Below, piece after piece: positions 21,890 through 33,437 of a stretch of DNA of 64,000 bases. The DNA is taken from NCBI GenBank assembly GCA_036245805.1, contig BTRK01000001.1, positions 12,834,001-12,898,000 on the forward strand, written 5' to 3'. The notes below the pieces were generated by a model that searched no databases, had not been told where the DNA came from, and was given only the letters and a program-made list of their open reading frames with translations. The stretch's first letter is position 1. The number at the start of each line of letters is the position of its first letter. The translations under genes were made by a program, and so were the position numbers. This DNA comes from Pristionchus mayeri. Taxonomy: Eukaryota; Nematoda; Chromadorea; Rhabditida; Neodiplogasteridae.

Positions 21890-24800
21890 TCATTCTGGTC
21901 CTCAACGCTAGTCGCGAGCGGTGGGGTGCGCACTCCGTCCCCCCGTCTCCCCCTCGGCCAGTCTCCCTCTCCCAGCAGCTTTGGCAAGCGGGAGTTGTAA
22001 GCCACCTCGATGGGTCGTCCATTCTACGTCGGCACGCTGAACACCCGGACACTCGCGCCACGAGAGAAGCTTCAAGAGATCGAGCTTGCCCTCTCCCAGA
22101 TCAAGTGGGACGTTGTTGCTGTGCAGGAAGCGAGGATTGTGGGTTGTGCCTCCTTCAATCTTACGTCTTCAGGCATAGTCCTATTCCACTCGGGAGGTTC
22201 CACCGCCCACCATGGTGTGGCATTCCTCATCCGTGCCCACCTCGCAAGAGAAGCTGTGTTCCAAGGCCTCTCCGATCGACTCGCCACTCTGCTCCTTCCC
22301 AACCATCGTCTCTTCCTCGTCTGCGCGTATGCGCCAACATCAGCCTACGATGATACGGACTACGATGACTTCATGGACAAGGTCGAGACCGCTCTGCAGA
22401 GTGCGCCAAGAGGATACATGCCAGTCCTGGTCGGGGATATGAACTGTCGAGTTGCACGCGAGCCAGGCAATGAAAGATTTGTCGGCAAGTACGCATCTCC
22501 GACCCCGAACTCACGTGGGCGGACCTTCACAGAAGTTTGCGTGAGAAACCGGCTGCGCATCCAAAACACATTTCCCGAGAGAAGACACGGCAGGATATGG
22601 ACCTGGCGGTCACCAAACGGCTCAACTTTTCACCAGATGGACTTCGTTGCAACGCCTGTATCGGCGAGAGTTGTCAACTGTGGTGTTGTTGGTCGCTTTG
22701 AGTTTGACTCCGATCATCGCCTTGTCCGACTATGCCTCTCCCTCCCCAACAAGATGCGGAAGCAACGATGCAAGAAGCGGTTGGAATTCGATAAAACCGC
22801 CTTCACTGCAAATGCAAATCTCCTTGTTTCCCTGCCCCTTGCCCGTCCAACCTCAGCCATTGACGCCTATCACAAGATTCAAGCGTTTACGAAGACTGCG
22901 GCAAGCAACTGTTGGCGAGATCGGCACTCCCCTCCATGGATATCTCGCGAAACCCGAAATCTTCTGGCCCAGCGACACCTTCTCCGATCCAATCCGCAAT
23001 CCAACATAGCCCACTCCGTCACATGCCGAGCTGCCCGAATGAGTCTCTCGAACGACATCAGAAGGAGAAAAGAATCACAAGCAAGGCAAGCTGCAATAAT
23101 GGGTAGAAGCATTGTCAAGTCAATGCTCAACTTGCAATCATCCCGAAAGAGACTACTAGTCCCCGACGCAGTTACTGGTGCTCTCTCACAAGAAGCAACA
23201 AAGCTCGCCGTCCGTACTTTCTTCGAGGAACTCTACAATGCTACAGTTGACATGCCACTGACGATCCCTCCTCATCCGCCTTTCCCTCTTCCACCCTTCC
23301 AAATCGATGAGACAGGAGATGCGCTTTCTCGCCTCAAATGCGGACATTCGCCCGGTTCCGATTCAATTCTGCCCGATATGCTGTACCTCTCTCGAGATCA
23401 CCTCGCCCCAGTGCTCGCGGACTTGCTCAACCACCTAACAGCCGGTGACTCAGTGCCCCAAGATTTAGTCGAAGCTGTCGTGTCTCTTATCCACAAGAAA
23501 GGTGACCCTACAAACATCAGCAACTTCAGACCTATCTCGCTGCTTACCGTAACCCTGAAGGCTGCAACCCGTGTGATCTTGAGAAGAATGGAGAAATCGC
23601 TTGAAGAGACTGAGTCCTCCACCCAAACTGGCTTTCGGAAAGGGCGCAGTACCCTCAATAACCTATTGGGGTGTCCGGAAAGTTCGTATAATGCTTCGGA
23701 AAAAAGTCAGTTCGCGATCAAATGCAGTGATTGCGCAATCTGTTTGTCAACAATGTATTGCATCATTCTGACGTTGAGTAGTGAGAGGATTTAATCAGTC
23801 TCCTAGTTGCTACATTGATTCTTGTGATGGACTCCCATCTCTACCTCCGAGCAGTTTTACTTCATTACTACCGTCTTGGCCGATTCCTGAAGGAGGCCCA
23901 CTCTGCCCTGGCCCAGTCGGAAGGAGCTGACGCCCCCTCCATACCCTTCTGCTATAAGTGGTTCTCCCGCTTCAAGAAAGGGGAGTTTGGAATCGATGAT
24001 CAACCCCGCTCTGGACGCCCTCCTTCCCTCGATCAGCCTCCCGTTCTCCGCACACTGAAGCGCAAGCAAATGGCCAGTGTGCGTGAGTTGAAGAAGGATA
24101 CTGGTACTCCCAGATCAACGGTGTCCGATATCCTCCATCGATCCGGGAAGAAGCCGAAACTCCCACAAGTGATTCCCCATAACCTCTCCCCCGAACAGCT
24201 GAAAAATCGTGTTCAAGTCTGTCGGGAATTACTCCATCGTAGATCCAATCTTCGATGAGTCAATTCCATCATCGCTACAGATGAGAAGTGGATCACGTAC
24301 GATAACCCTGTGAGGAGACTGCAATGGGTGGATGCAGATGAGAAGCCCACGCCCGTCCCGAAGAAGGAAGAGCACGGAAAGAAGGAACTCATCTGCTTCT
24401 TCTTCTCAGTGCTCGGTCCCATCTACTGGGAGATCCTCGCCCCTGGCACCAGCATCAATGCCGACCTCTTCTCTGAACAACTGGAAGATGTCGCGATCAG
24501 AGTCCCTCCCAGACTCCTGAACCAGGGCAAAATTCTTCTTCTGATGGACAATGCTCGCCCACATCGAGCGAAGATGACCCAGAAGAAAATGGACGAGCTG
24601 AAGATCGAGAGGATTCCCCATCCACCGTATTCTCCGGATCTCTCCCCATGCGACTACCACTGCTTCCGCTCTCTCTCTGACTTCTGCAAAGTAAAGAAGT
24701 TCAAGAATCGAGATGAAGTTGTGAGGGCTTTCGTGAACTGGGCGGTCTCGAAGAAACCCGCATTCTGGAAGAGAGGAATCGAGACCCTGCCCAATCGCTG

Positions 24801-26043
24801 GAGGGAGGTAGTGAGAAAGAAGGGGGGATACATTGGTCACTGAGAATTGTAAAGCATTGAATAAAAAATAAAAACAAAAAATTATACGAACTTTCCGGAC
24901 ACCCCAATACACGCTGTAAAGCAAGTAGCAGAGCGTGCCCACTAATACGGTATTCCGTTGTATCTCGGTTTCGTGGACTTCCGTAAGGCATTCGATTGTG
25001 TGGAGTGGAGTGCGGTATGGCAATCCCTATGGATATCTGGGGTCCATCCTACCCTCATCCACCTCCTCCGCCGCCTCTACGAGTCCTCGACAACCCTCAT
25101 CCGAGTCAACGAGGATCTCGTCACAGTCAGAATCAGAAGTGGAGTTCGTCAAGGCGACACCCTTTCCCCTCGCTTGTTCAACGTAGTCCTTCGCTCAGCA
25201 ATGAATGACATCGATTGGGAGAATGATGGACTCAAGATTGATGGGAGAAACCTAAGCCACCTTGAGTACGCGGATGACATCGTCCTAATTGCAAAATCAA
25301 GGCCTGAACTGAAGCGAATGTTGAATGTTGAGGAAGCTAATGGAGGCATGCTCACGCGTCGGTCTAGAAGTAAATGCTTCCAAAACCGTTCTTCTCACAT
25401 CGTGTAGCACCACTCGAGCACCCATTACAATTGACAATCTGACATTCAACTTTGTCCCTTCCACTACATATCTTGGTGGGAGAATCTCGCTCCCCCTCGA
25501 TCACTCGGATGAAATTGAGCACCGGATACGCCTGGGATGGCTCGCTTGGTCCAAGCTCTCTACTCTGCTCTCTTCTCGCCTGCTTCCTATGAAGACTAAG
25601 AGGAGACTCTTCGAAAGTTGTATCTCTTCAACAGTGCTTTACGGGTCAGAAGTCTGGGCGCTGCGAGCCAGTGAAAAGGAACGGCTTAGTGTGACTCAAA
25701 GAAAAATGGAGCGAAAAATGTTGGGCATAACTCTGATGGATCGATGGAGAAACGAGAACGTGCGCAATGCGACGAAAGTGCGGGATTGGAACAAAGAAGC
25801 GCTGAAAAGGAAAGCTCAGTGGGCGTTGAAGATTAGGAGAATGGAGCTAGATGAGTGGACCAGAGCGACTACGGTATGGATCCCCTACAACAGGAGCCGT
25901 CCCCAGGGTCAGCCGAGAACGCGTTGGCGAGATGACCTCAGAAGAACAATTGGCCCCCATTGGTGGTCTGCAACGACCGACGAATTCCGACCTATCCTCA
26001 CCTAGCGTTAACGCTTGAAGTGATAAATATTGATTGATTGATT
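21890..26043 (+). mobile_element. RTE-clade-like non-LTR retrotransposon, split by a mariner
   Basis: One frame starting at 22010 encodes an APE-type endonuclease (VGTLNTRTL, VAVQEAR, VGDMNCRV, FHQMDFV, DSDHRLV) followed by reverse transcriptase (NFRPISLLT, FVDFRKAFDCVEW, GVRQGDTLSPRLFN, LEYADDIVLIA) and a C-terminal domain ending WWSATTDEFRPILT at about 26005. The mariner at 23666-24907 interrupts it after STLNNL. It also has a TAA near 24942 and a frameshift near 25330, so it is inactive. The tail is gattgattgatt. Target duplication: ggagtaattgtga (21877-21889) and ggagtgattgtga (26044-26056), 13 bp with one mismatch. Without the mariner it is about 2.9 kb, close to full RTE length. Confidence 0.9.
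23666..24907 (+). mobile_element. mariner-family transposon, copy 1 (nested in the LINE)
   Basis: 1242 bp with perfect 27-bp inverted termini beginning ttggggtgtccggaaagttc, flanked by TA. The transposase frame starts at 23827 (MDSHLYLRAVLLHYYRLG) and ends at 24843. It has the N-terminal helix-turn-helix region, then ATDEKW, LMDNARPH and SPDLSPCDY, the DD34D-type mariner triad. A TGA at 24256-24258 replaces the Trp present in copy 2, so this copy is interrupted by one stop. It is very similar to the copy at 42342-43585. Confidence 0.95.
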
Positions 26044-26915
26044 GGAGTGATTGTGAAGGGAGTGCGTGATATCGGTGAGCGTCATTTCGAAGTTTGAAAA
26101 CTTTTGAATCATATCTTTGTATATTTTTTACAGTCCTTTTTTTCAATTGATTTATTTTCATGTTGTTCTGATTTTTCCAAATTTGATGTATGAATTCTAC
26201 GGTTAATCTGAGAACGATGGCATAATGTTAACAAAACGTCGTGATTATTTCCACTGTTTATAGGTTGTGTGCCCTCCAACACCGATGGAGGCGAAATAAT
26301 CGATGCTGAGGAGACCCATAATGACGGAAAATTCACCTACAAATGCAGTATTCAACTGCAGAGTGGCGAATTGGCTACTTACTCCATTATCTGTGGGTCT
26401 TTGATGTTTTTTCCCAGTCGTTTAAGAAAATCTTACAAGAGAAAGATATACAAAAGTGAGTTTTGAATCAACAAAAGTGATTCTAAAATGATTTAGAATC
26501 AATATTTCCTTTCAGATTGTTTGGATGCAAAGTGGGACGCGATCGCAGTGGGTGCATGGAGAGTGATGGAGGACGGCCGAGAGTGGAGCTGCTTCAAGGA
26601 CGATACTGGCTCCATCAAGCTCGCGCAGGAAAAGAGTAAGTGACAATTGCAGCCTTTAGACAGGACGGAAGATCACAGTAGATAGTGGAGGGGATTAGAT
26701 GAAATGTGTGGAAGTATGTCTAACAGTTAATAAGTATGATTGACGTTGATCGCGGCACCCAGTAATCCTAAGCTTTTGGTTTGGGAAACAAAAATGGCGG
26801 CCTATGAACTTTGATCTCGGTCGGTAATCGTTTCATAATTTCAGCTGGTGTTTTCGTGTTCAATGGAACTGTCGTCAAGGATGGGGCTACATGGATTCGA
26901 GCAGTGGTATTAAAG

Positions 26916-27193
26916 TTACATTTTAAAGTTTATCTCGGTTGTAGCAAACTGTATAGTTCAAAAACAGGTCAACCTTTTGTCTTTCATGTATACACTAGAA
27001 CACTAAAGCATAGAGCACTAGAGTTGCGAAAACGCATGAATAAGCCGTAGAATCGCTTATCAAACTATAATGGACTGCTCAAAATATTGGTCAAATAAGA
27101 TAGGTACTTTATTTAGTTACAGTGGTGAGATCATTCGAACACGTAGCATACATAGAACCATGGTGTAATCGGCGCATAATCTGATGAGTTTCA
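26916..27193. other. Sequence between paralogue C exon 4 and the saposin-like gene
   Basis: No coding feature is recognised. It covers the lost donor of paralogue C exon 4 and the 3' flank of the minus-strand saposin-like gene. Confidence 0.4.
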
Positions 27194-27944
27194 TCATTGT
27201 GAAGGGGTGGTGGAAGAGGTGATTTGAGGACATCCCAGCCAATCACAGATCTGAAAATGCAGCTCTTTTCTCGGTGTACGATTTTGATTCAAAACTACAA
27301 TGATTCAAACATGGAGTTCAAAAGATTGCGAAATGGATATCCATGAATAAGGCGATCAATTATTACCTCTTCATCGGAATGCCCGGCCAGCTTTTCTCTG
27401 ACATACTCCATCTCACCGATGAAACCTGCGACGCAGACCTGAAACGGAATCAGTAACCATTTTGAGATGCGAGGGAGAGAGATAGATTTGGCGAACATAC
27501 CTTGACCATTGGATTCTTGTCCGAGTCGCTATGCATCATGTCGGAGCAGACCTGAAAATAACTTGTGAACCAAACCGAAAGTTGCTTGTTTTTCTGATCA
27601 ATGATAGTAAGTTATATGCCATCAATTGCATTGAAAACAAAAAGAAAAGGGGAACTGTTGAGGCCATTTCAACTCATTGTCTGTATAAAAACAACCAAAT
27701 TTTACCTGAGTGAACACCGTGTTCTCCACGTTGATGTTGGATAGGAAGTCTTCTACAGAGATCACACACTGGGAACAGAACTGGAAAAGAAGGGATAATG
27801 GTTTATTCTAGAGATTAAAAAGGAATTCAAATGAAAAAAAGTAATGATTACGTCATCAGGCAGGTTGAAATGCTTTTTCGCATTCATAATCGGGGTAGCA
27901 ATGCAAGCGGAGATCAGGGAGAGGAGGATGAGAGCTCTGATCAT
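27194..27944 (-). CDS. Saposin-like protein (SPP/caenopore type), intact copy
   Basis: Predicted 115-residue secreted protein. Exons (minus): 27852-27944, 27706-27780, 27501-27551, 27367-27438, 27194-27250; the frame closes exactly. The signal peptide is MIRALILLSLISACIAT. The saposin-B pattern of six cysteines is visible as FCSQC, VCSDMM, VCVAGF and ICDWLGC. Family members bind lipid or permeabilise membranes; several nematode ones are antimicrobial gut proteins. It lies inverted within the remains of paralogue C. The pseudogene at 20127-20928 is its sister on the other strand. Confidence 0.85.
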
Positions 27945-29556
27945 TGTGAAATGGGAGTGGTGAATGGTCCAATCTGCCCCCAGAGGTCCTTTTGTATCCG
28001 GCAGGGGGGCACTGATAAGAATCCGTTACTACTGGGTCGCACGATGCTTAGTCATAATCCGCAATAGGAGGTGTGAAAGTACTCCTATCAACCTCACGTA
28101 GTTACTTGTTCAGCTGAGGCTAAAGCACGAAGTCCGGGGGTCAAAGTCAGTGAAAATTGAGAACAATCGTGTTACATCAGAATTATAGTTTATCTCTGTA
28201 AGTGTTCCTGATAAGATTTGTACTGCGTTCGAGATAATTTCAGCGAAATGATTTCCGTCCTTTCGATGATCTGTAGCCTGTAGAAGGTGGGGACAAAGTA
28301 TAGTTCAAGGGCGTTATTTCACTTTGACTCTTCCGCATTTTAATCTTATCTCCATTTTGCGCAGAGGGTCAAAGTAACACGAAAAAAAGAAAAGCAAGGT
28401 CAAAATCATATAGTCCTTCACTGACAAAGTACTCAGGTTCGAACAATATTCGGCACTACGTCGGATGAGAACTATGACGCCATGCCATACGATACCGCAT
28501 TTGATATATCAAAGGCGGTATGACGTCATGGTTCTCATCCGACCTAGTGCCCAATATTTAGACATACGGTCATCATCATGTTCGCTCAAACGAACACTAT
28601 CCCGAATGATTTCCGGTCACGGACTTTGTGGTTCGTGCTCAGGGGGTCGAAGTACGTGCGTGGTGTGATCAGGGACAGGTGTGAAGAGATGATCACGAAG
28701 GTATCTGATGACGAAATAGGACGATTAGGTGGTCGTTGAGCATACCAAGGAAGGAAGTGTAGCCAAGTAGGGATGGGCCCTGAGAGTCAAGATGTGCTCA
28801 CAGGACACTTTTGCACTGAAAATTCGGGATTAGTCGGTGCGGCGCACTGCAAGAGTTATGCAACGTTAAGCCATGTACAAATTATCCTTTCACTCTGACC
28901 GCCGAGAGAGTACGCAACATGAAGAGAGCCACATCTCGCGAAGCCACCCGCACTCTGAAAAAGCTATCAGAGTACGCTACATTCGCACTTTCTCAAGCAA
29001 CGAAATGCGCACAAAATGCATGAGCGCCGGACTCATTTCAGTACGGCTTCAACTTTATGGTCGTACGGAAATACGTGCGTATTGAAATTATGCGTATGTG
29101 GAATTGGCTTTGAATTCCATGGCTCGTGTTATCTCTCAGCTCATTTCAGCACTGTTTAGCTCAAAATCTAGTCGTGAATATGTGCGAATCGTTGTAATTC
29201 AATTGAAGTGAGGCTGACTCAGCACATCCGATCGGATCAGCCCATTCTTTCGCAAAAATCACCTCGAAAGCCTTCCGGACTTTAGCACTAGAATACACAA
29301 AGAGAATACACTGAATCTCTAGAAAACCATTTCACCCGACTGCATCAGTGTGACGAATGGACACTATCAAGACAGATAGATTCACAAATGTATTCAAGAT
29401 TCAGGATCTGGGCCTTTTGAATAATGAAATCGTTCGAAGATCTGGGTTTATTCTGCAGATGCTTCCCCAATTCACTCCTAATTATCGAGTTACTCCTCGC
29501 GCAATCTCGTCTAAATACCAAGACGTCACAGAATCTTTTCACATTTTATATTGCAG
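27945..29556. other. Non-coding stretch inside the paralogue C remains
   Basis: No gene is recognised. It contains the MITE at 28445-28557 and a hairpin-family segment near 28890-28940 (ctctgaccgccgagagagt). The upstream region of the saposin-like gene lies at its left end. Confidence 0.45.
28445..28557. mobile_element. MITE with cggcactacgtcggatgaga termini
   Basis: Inverted arms: atattcggcactacgtcgga + tgagaactatgacg on the left and cgtcatggttctcatccgac + ctagtgcccaatat on the right, with a short gcatttgatatatcaaaggc centre. Related half copies occur at 9846-9896 and possibly 7005-7080. Confidence 0.8.
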
Positions 29557-29649
29557 GCTACCGTAAACGGCGTCGAGAAGATCATCGGAAAGGGAGAATC
29601 CATGTCATGCGGTGGATGGCAAGGGAGCGTTCGTTCCCAGAGCCGATCA

Positions 29650-30350
29650 TAGTTGCCCAACACTGGCGGCGAGGTGTTTTCAGACCATGACCCCATATTC
29701 ATGGTTGCGGAGAGCGCCCCTGTTTTGAGGGGCGCTCTCGGCAGGGACGTATAGGGGGTTACCGTATACCACTACCGTAACCCTCGATTATCGCAAACTA
29801 ACTTTATTTTTAAAAAGTCCTGGAACCATGCCCAATCGATTATACAGTACACAAGTAACTACCGTAACCCAGTTCCTTGGGTCAGATCCAGTTCCTTGGG
29901 TCAAATATTTTTCTAAAAATCCAAAATTGAGCATACAATTTTTTAAAAGTATCATACCGTATCACTAATTACTGTAGAATAATTGTGTGATAGGTTTAGG
30001 ATTTTTAGAAAAATGTTTGAATTTTTAAAAAAAATTTGACCCAAGGAACTGGATCTGACCCAAGAATTGGGTTACGATAGTTACTTGGGTACTGTATAAT
30101 CGATTGGGCATGGTACCAGGACTTTTTAAAAATAAAGTTATTTTGCGATAATCGGGGGTTACGGTAGTGGTATACGGTATCTAGGGGTACTGTACTATCG
30201 ATTGGGTGCGGTACCTAGTCCTGACCTACTATTGACCTACCAACCGATTTTTGACCATGACCTATACGTCCCTGCGGAGAGTGCCCCTCAAAACAGGGGC
30301 GCTCTCCGCAACCATGAATAGGGTGTTGCCGCCGGCGTGGGCAACTATGT
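29650..30350. repeat. Palindromic element with nested hairpins, about 0.7 kb
   Basis: Outer arms: agttgcccaacactggcggc on the left and gccgccggcgtgggcaact on the right. Inside them are mirrored cattcatggttgcggagagc / gctctccgcaaccatgaat blocks, a local hairpin cgcccctgttttgaggggcg, and a mirrored ccgtaaccc/gggttacgg section with acctgggtc-type repeats in the centre. No coding capacity. A shorter relative is at about 55246-55328. It sits exactly where paralogue C exon 5 breaks off. Confidence 0.8.
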
Positions 30351-30427
30351 CATGGGTGTTGCCGCCGGCGTGGGCATCTACTATATTATGATACAAAACA
30401 AGTTTTGCATCAAATTTTTAAAAAAAT

Positions 30428-30596
30428 GGCATACTTACTGCATACGGTGCGATTGTCAATAATATATTTATTCATGTTACATTCAGGTTGCGTCACAGAA
30501 AATTGCGAATCCATTGGCAGGTAGCAGTAACGCAACCTGAATGTCCCATGAATAAATATATTATTGACAATCGCACCGTATGCAGTAAGTATGCCA
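30428..30596. repeat. Short inverted duplication containing an exon-like piece
   Basis: Arms of about 68 bp (ggcatacttactgcatacgg ... attcaggttgcgtcac and its complement) flank a 30-bp centre. The inner part, ttcag then gttgcgtcac, matches the acceptor and start of paralogue exon 6 (GCVT), so the palindrome may derive from an inverted duplication of that exon of paralogue C. Confidence 0.65.
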
Positions 30597-30778
30597 ATTT
30601 TTTTCCAGCCCAGTGTACTGACCTCCTCAATGTATGCTCGGTCATCACTCCCGTCTGCCATGCTCCTAGCGAAGTCTGGGCAGTCGAGCTGATTAATTCA
30701 TTGATCAAGATGAAGGCGCCTGCAGGAGAAATCAGGACTATTGTTGAGTCTGCTGCAACTCAAGCTCCTATGGTCTGA

Positions 30779-32041
30779 CCAGTATACCCGATTTTTTGAA
30801 TCAATTATTCATGCAATGATCATTTTCAACAATTCTCTACGTTCGTATCCCATGAATTTTGTTGGTATATTGATTTCATGCTGCAAACACATTTCGCAGT
30901 TGTATTATCATCCCCCCCGCCATAATGTGTCGGATTTCTCACGAAAGAGGTTGCAGCTTCTATCAGCCACTTACCACCACGCCCCACGACACCACTTTGA
31001 CCACGAGCAGACTGGTCAACCCACCATCGCCTTGAGCAATTCTTGATCGATTTCAACTAGATTGTGATGGGTGACGTCAAGAATTGGACAGCATCGACGT
31101 GATTAAAAAATCGGGGCGAAGCATGCATTGGTTTTTCAAAGGTTTGGTGTGTGTGGTCACGCTTCACGGCGCCAAAAGCTGCAACCTATTTGCGCAACAC
31201 CGAGCGCTGTTGGTCAAAATCGGTTATCCTTGCACGTCCTTCACGCTCGCCTTTCGTTGTAATCCCCTGGCTCAGCACACTCTCTATTTCGCTCTGATCG
31301 ACTAGAGAGTGTGTGGAACGAGGAGACCATTGCTCTCTGTCACTGTCTCTATCTGTCTCTCGTTCTCCCCATTCCATCACGCTCCCTTCCCTCCGAGTAG
31401 TGTGACGAGTCCACTCCAGGGTGGAACCATTCGCTTTATATCGAGATGCGAGTGGGCGATTGCCCACGCATTCCTTCAAATTCGCTAATTGGCCGAGAGC
31501 GAAATATATTAAGGCTGTACTTTTGTCAGTTCGTCAGATGATACGCAAGAAATCGAGAAGAACGACAACTTATTGCCCTATGGAGATTTGAATGGATATT
31601 CCCCCCATTACTACCACACCACCATAGATTGTAGAAATCTTGTTGATTTCAATAATCGGTTCAGAAAATATATCGGCAAATATCAGCGTGCATGTATCAC
31701 TCCAAACTACAAATTTATTACAGATTAGCAGACACATTGACCTTTTTTGAGATGTTGTGAAATGCACTACATACTGGTTTCTGCACTCGTTTTCTGTATC
31801 GGGACAATTGTGTGGACCTGCCCACTTCAAATTAATGAACTGGTGGGCACGATCGCGTTCCCTTCCCTCCTGGTAACGAGTCCATTCCTGAGTGGAACCA
31901 TGAGGCAATTGTGTCGAGATGGGGTGGGCGGTTGCAAACGAATTCCTATCGATGAGATCGAATCATTGATGATAAAAGATTGTCTGATCCCTACAACTTT
32001 CTGGATGGAAACATAAAAAAATAGAACATTTGCAGTTTCAC
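30779..32041. other. Intergenic with a diverged tandem duplication and hairpin repeat
   Basis: No gene is recognised with confidence. About 31370-31470 and 31853-31950 are diverged copies of one another (cgagtccactccagggtgga versus cgagtccattcctgagtgga, then tcgagatgcgagtgggcg versus tcgagatggggtgggcg). A hairpin-family copy lies at about 31258-31345. Confidence 0.5.
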
Positions 32042-32311
32042 TTACCGGTGCCGTTTTTTACCCTTCCAGTGCCAATTGATGAGCGGTAGGTAGTAAGGGA
32101 AGTGCATTATGAGCGATTCAAAGTTTGTAATGGACCTTTGCACAACATCATGCGATTTACCATAATATGCGATTAACATATCACGGATCTCCTGTAAAAA
32201 CGCAAGAAAATGAGACCACTTTGCGACAGAAAAATATTTTGGGTCATGGATTTCGCTGAAATCAGAAACACTGACCAAAGTGAGGACGGCGAACACGCCT
32301 ATCAAATTCAT
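32042..32311 (-). CDS. Possible exon of a small secreted protein (unrecognised)
   Basis: An open frame starts with a signal-like MNLIGVFAVLTLVSVSDF and continues 89 residues (KWSHFLAFLQEIRDML then PYYLPLINWHWKG). A GTAAGT donor sits just before its in-frame stop, so it may be a first exon. Its first ~30 codons lie in the left arm of the palindrome at 32220-33437, and the right arm carries a mirrored copy. No family is recognised. Confidence 0.35.
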   Translation of the reverse strand: MNLIGVFAVLTLVSVSDFSEIHDPKYFSVAKWSHFLAFLQEIRDMLIAYYGKSHDVVQRSITNFESLIMHFPYYLPLINWHWKGKKRHR

Positions 32312-33437
32312 TTTTCAAAATTTGCATGTTTTGACCTACCACTTTGGAAGGCTGTATCTCACTCAATTGTTGACCTACTGCGACCGCATTTTTTCCAATC
32401 GATGCGCATTCAGGTTATCTACAAATAAGTTCAATTATGCTCCGTGCATAAATTACGTCTTCATTTAGTTATGCTCAAAAAACTGATTTTTTGATTGTGA
32501 TCTACCTTTTCTGGTGCAAACTACACGATTTTTATGTTTGATTTGGATTCCCCGTCACCGAATTGGGGTACGTATATAGTTCGTTTTTCATAAGAGGGGC
32601 TTATCATATCGCCACTCAGTAGGGATATTTTGAACTTGGTGCAATTTTTTGAAAGAAACACTTTTCGGTGTGTATTTCGCTTTCGGATTATGCAAATATG
32701 CAAAGTAAGATTACTACGCGATAGCGCTTGAGCAGGACTCCAATAATGACTAAAGGGACCAAAACGCCAAAGTTGTCCTTTTCGAGGTATGGCGTAAAAA
32801 CGAATTTAGTAGAACTGTGAAAGATGAGAGAACTCGCTCCACTGTAAATGTGTGAAAGAGCTTTTCATGCCGTATCTCGAAAACGGCCAACTTTGGCGTT
32901 TTGGTCCCTTTAGTCATTATTGGAGTCCTGCTCAAGCGCTATCGCGTAGTAATCTTACTTCGCTAATTTGCATAATCCGAAAGTGAAATACACACCGAAA
33001 AGTGTTTCTTTCAAAAAATTGCACTAAGTTCAAAATATCCCTACTGAGTGGCGATATGATAAGCCCCCTCTTATGAAAAACGAGCTATATACGTACCCCA
33101 ATTCGGTGACGGGGAATCCAAATCAAACATAAAAATCGTGTAGTTTGCAAGGTAGATCACAATCAAAAAATCAGTTTTTTGAGCATAACTAAATGAAGAC
33201 GTAATTTATGCACGGAGCATAATTGAACTTATTTGTAGATAACCTGAATGCGCATCGATTGGAAAAAATGCGGTCGCAGTAGGTCAACAATTGAGTGAGA
33301 TACAGCCTTCCAAAGTGGTAGGTCAAAACATGCAAATTTTGAAAAATGAATTTGATAGGCGTGTTCGCCGTCCTCACTTTGGTCAGTATTTCTGATTTCA
33401 GCGAAATCCATGACCCAAAATATTTTTCTGTCGCATT
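32220..33437. repeat. Long, nearly perfect inverted repeat, about 1.2 kb
   Basis: Arms of roughly 560 bp run from gcgacagaaaaatattttgg to ccaaaatatttttctgtcgc around a short centre near 32800-32870. A 62-codon frame starting MRTANTPIKF is identical in both arms, so the arms are highly similar and probably young or gene-converted. No transposase is seen. The outward-reading ends of both arms start the same signal-peptide-like frame. Confidence 0.9.

Larger units (their letters stand above)
21744..30778 (+). pseudogene. Paralogue C: disrupted multi-module Cys-rich gene
   Basis: Remains of a gene equivalent to A, B and D. Exon 1 runs 21744-21889, then is cut by the RTE LINE, and resumes 26044-26074. 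Later pieces are 26264-26392, 26516-26635, 26845 to about 26915, 29557 to about 29647, and a terminal exon about 30611-30778 with QCTDLLNVCSVITPVC plus helix. Damage seen: no ATG (the reading frame is joined to an RTE tail), GEKW changed to GEKC, LINE insertion in exon 1, loss of the exon 4 Cys (GVFVFNG where paralogues have GGCVF), a missing G at the exon 4 donor, a frameshift in the exon 5 copy near 29608, and a palindromic element directly after it. Modules 5-9 are missing. An intact saposin-like gene sits in the gap on the other strand. Confidence 0.85.

Noticed and set aside
28430..28560. tRNA gene (ggttcgaac near 28437)
   Set aside because: No acceptor stem, D-arm or A-box in register; the stretch is the start of a MITE.
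32280..33377. Identical 62-codon frames starting MRTANTPIKF in both palindrome arms
   Set aside because: Identity comes from the inverted repeat, and the frame overlaps the more plausible signal-peptide frame on the other strand. No domain or splice structure.
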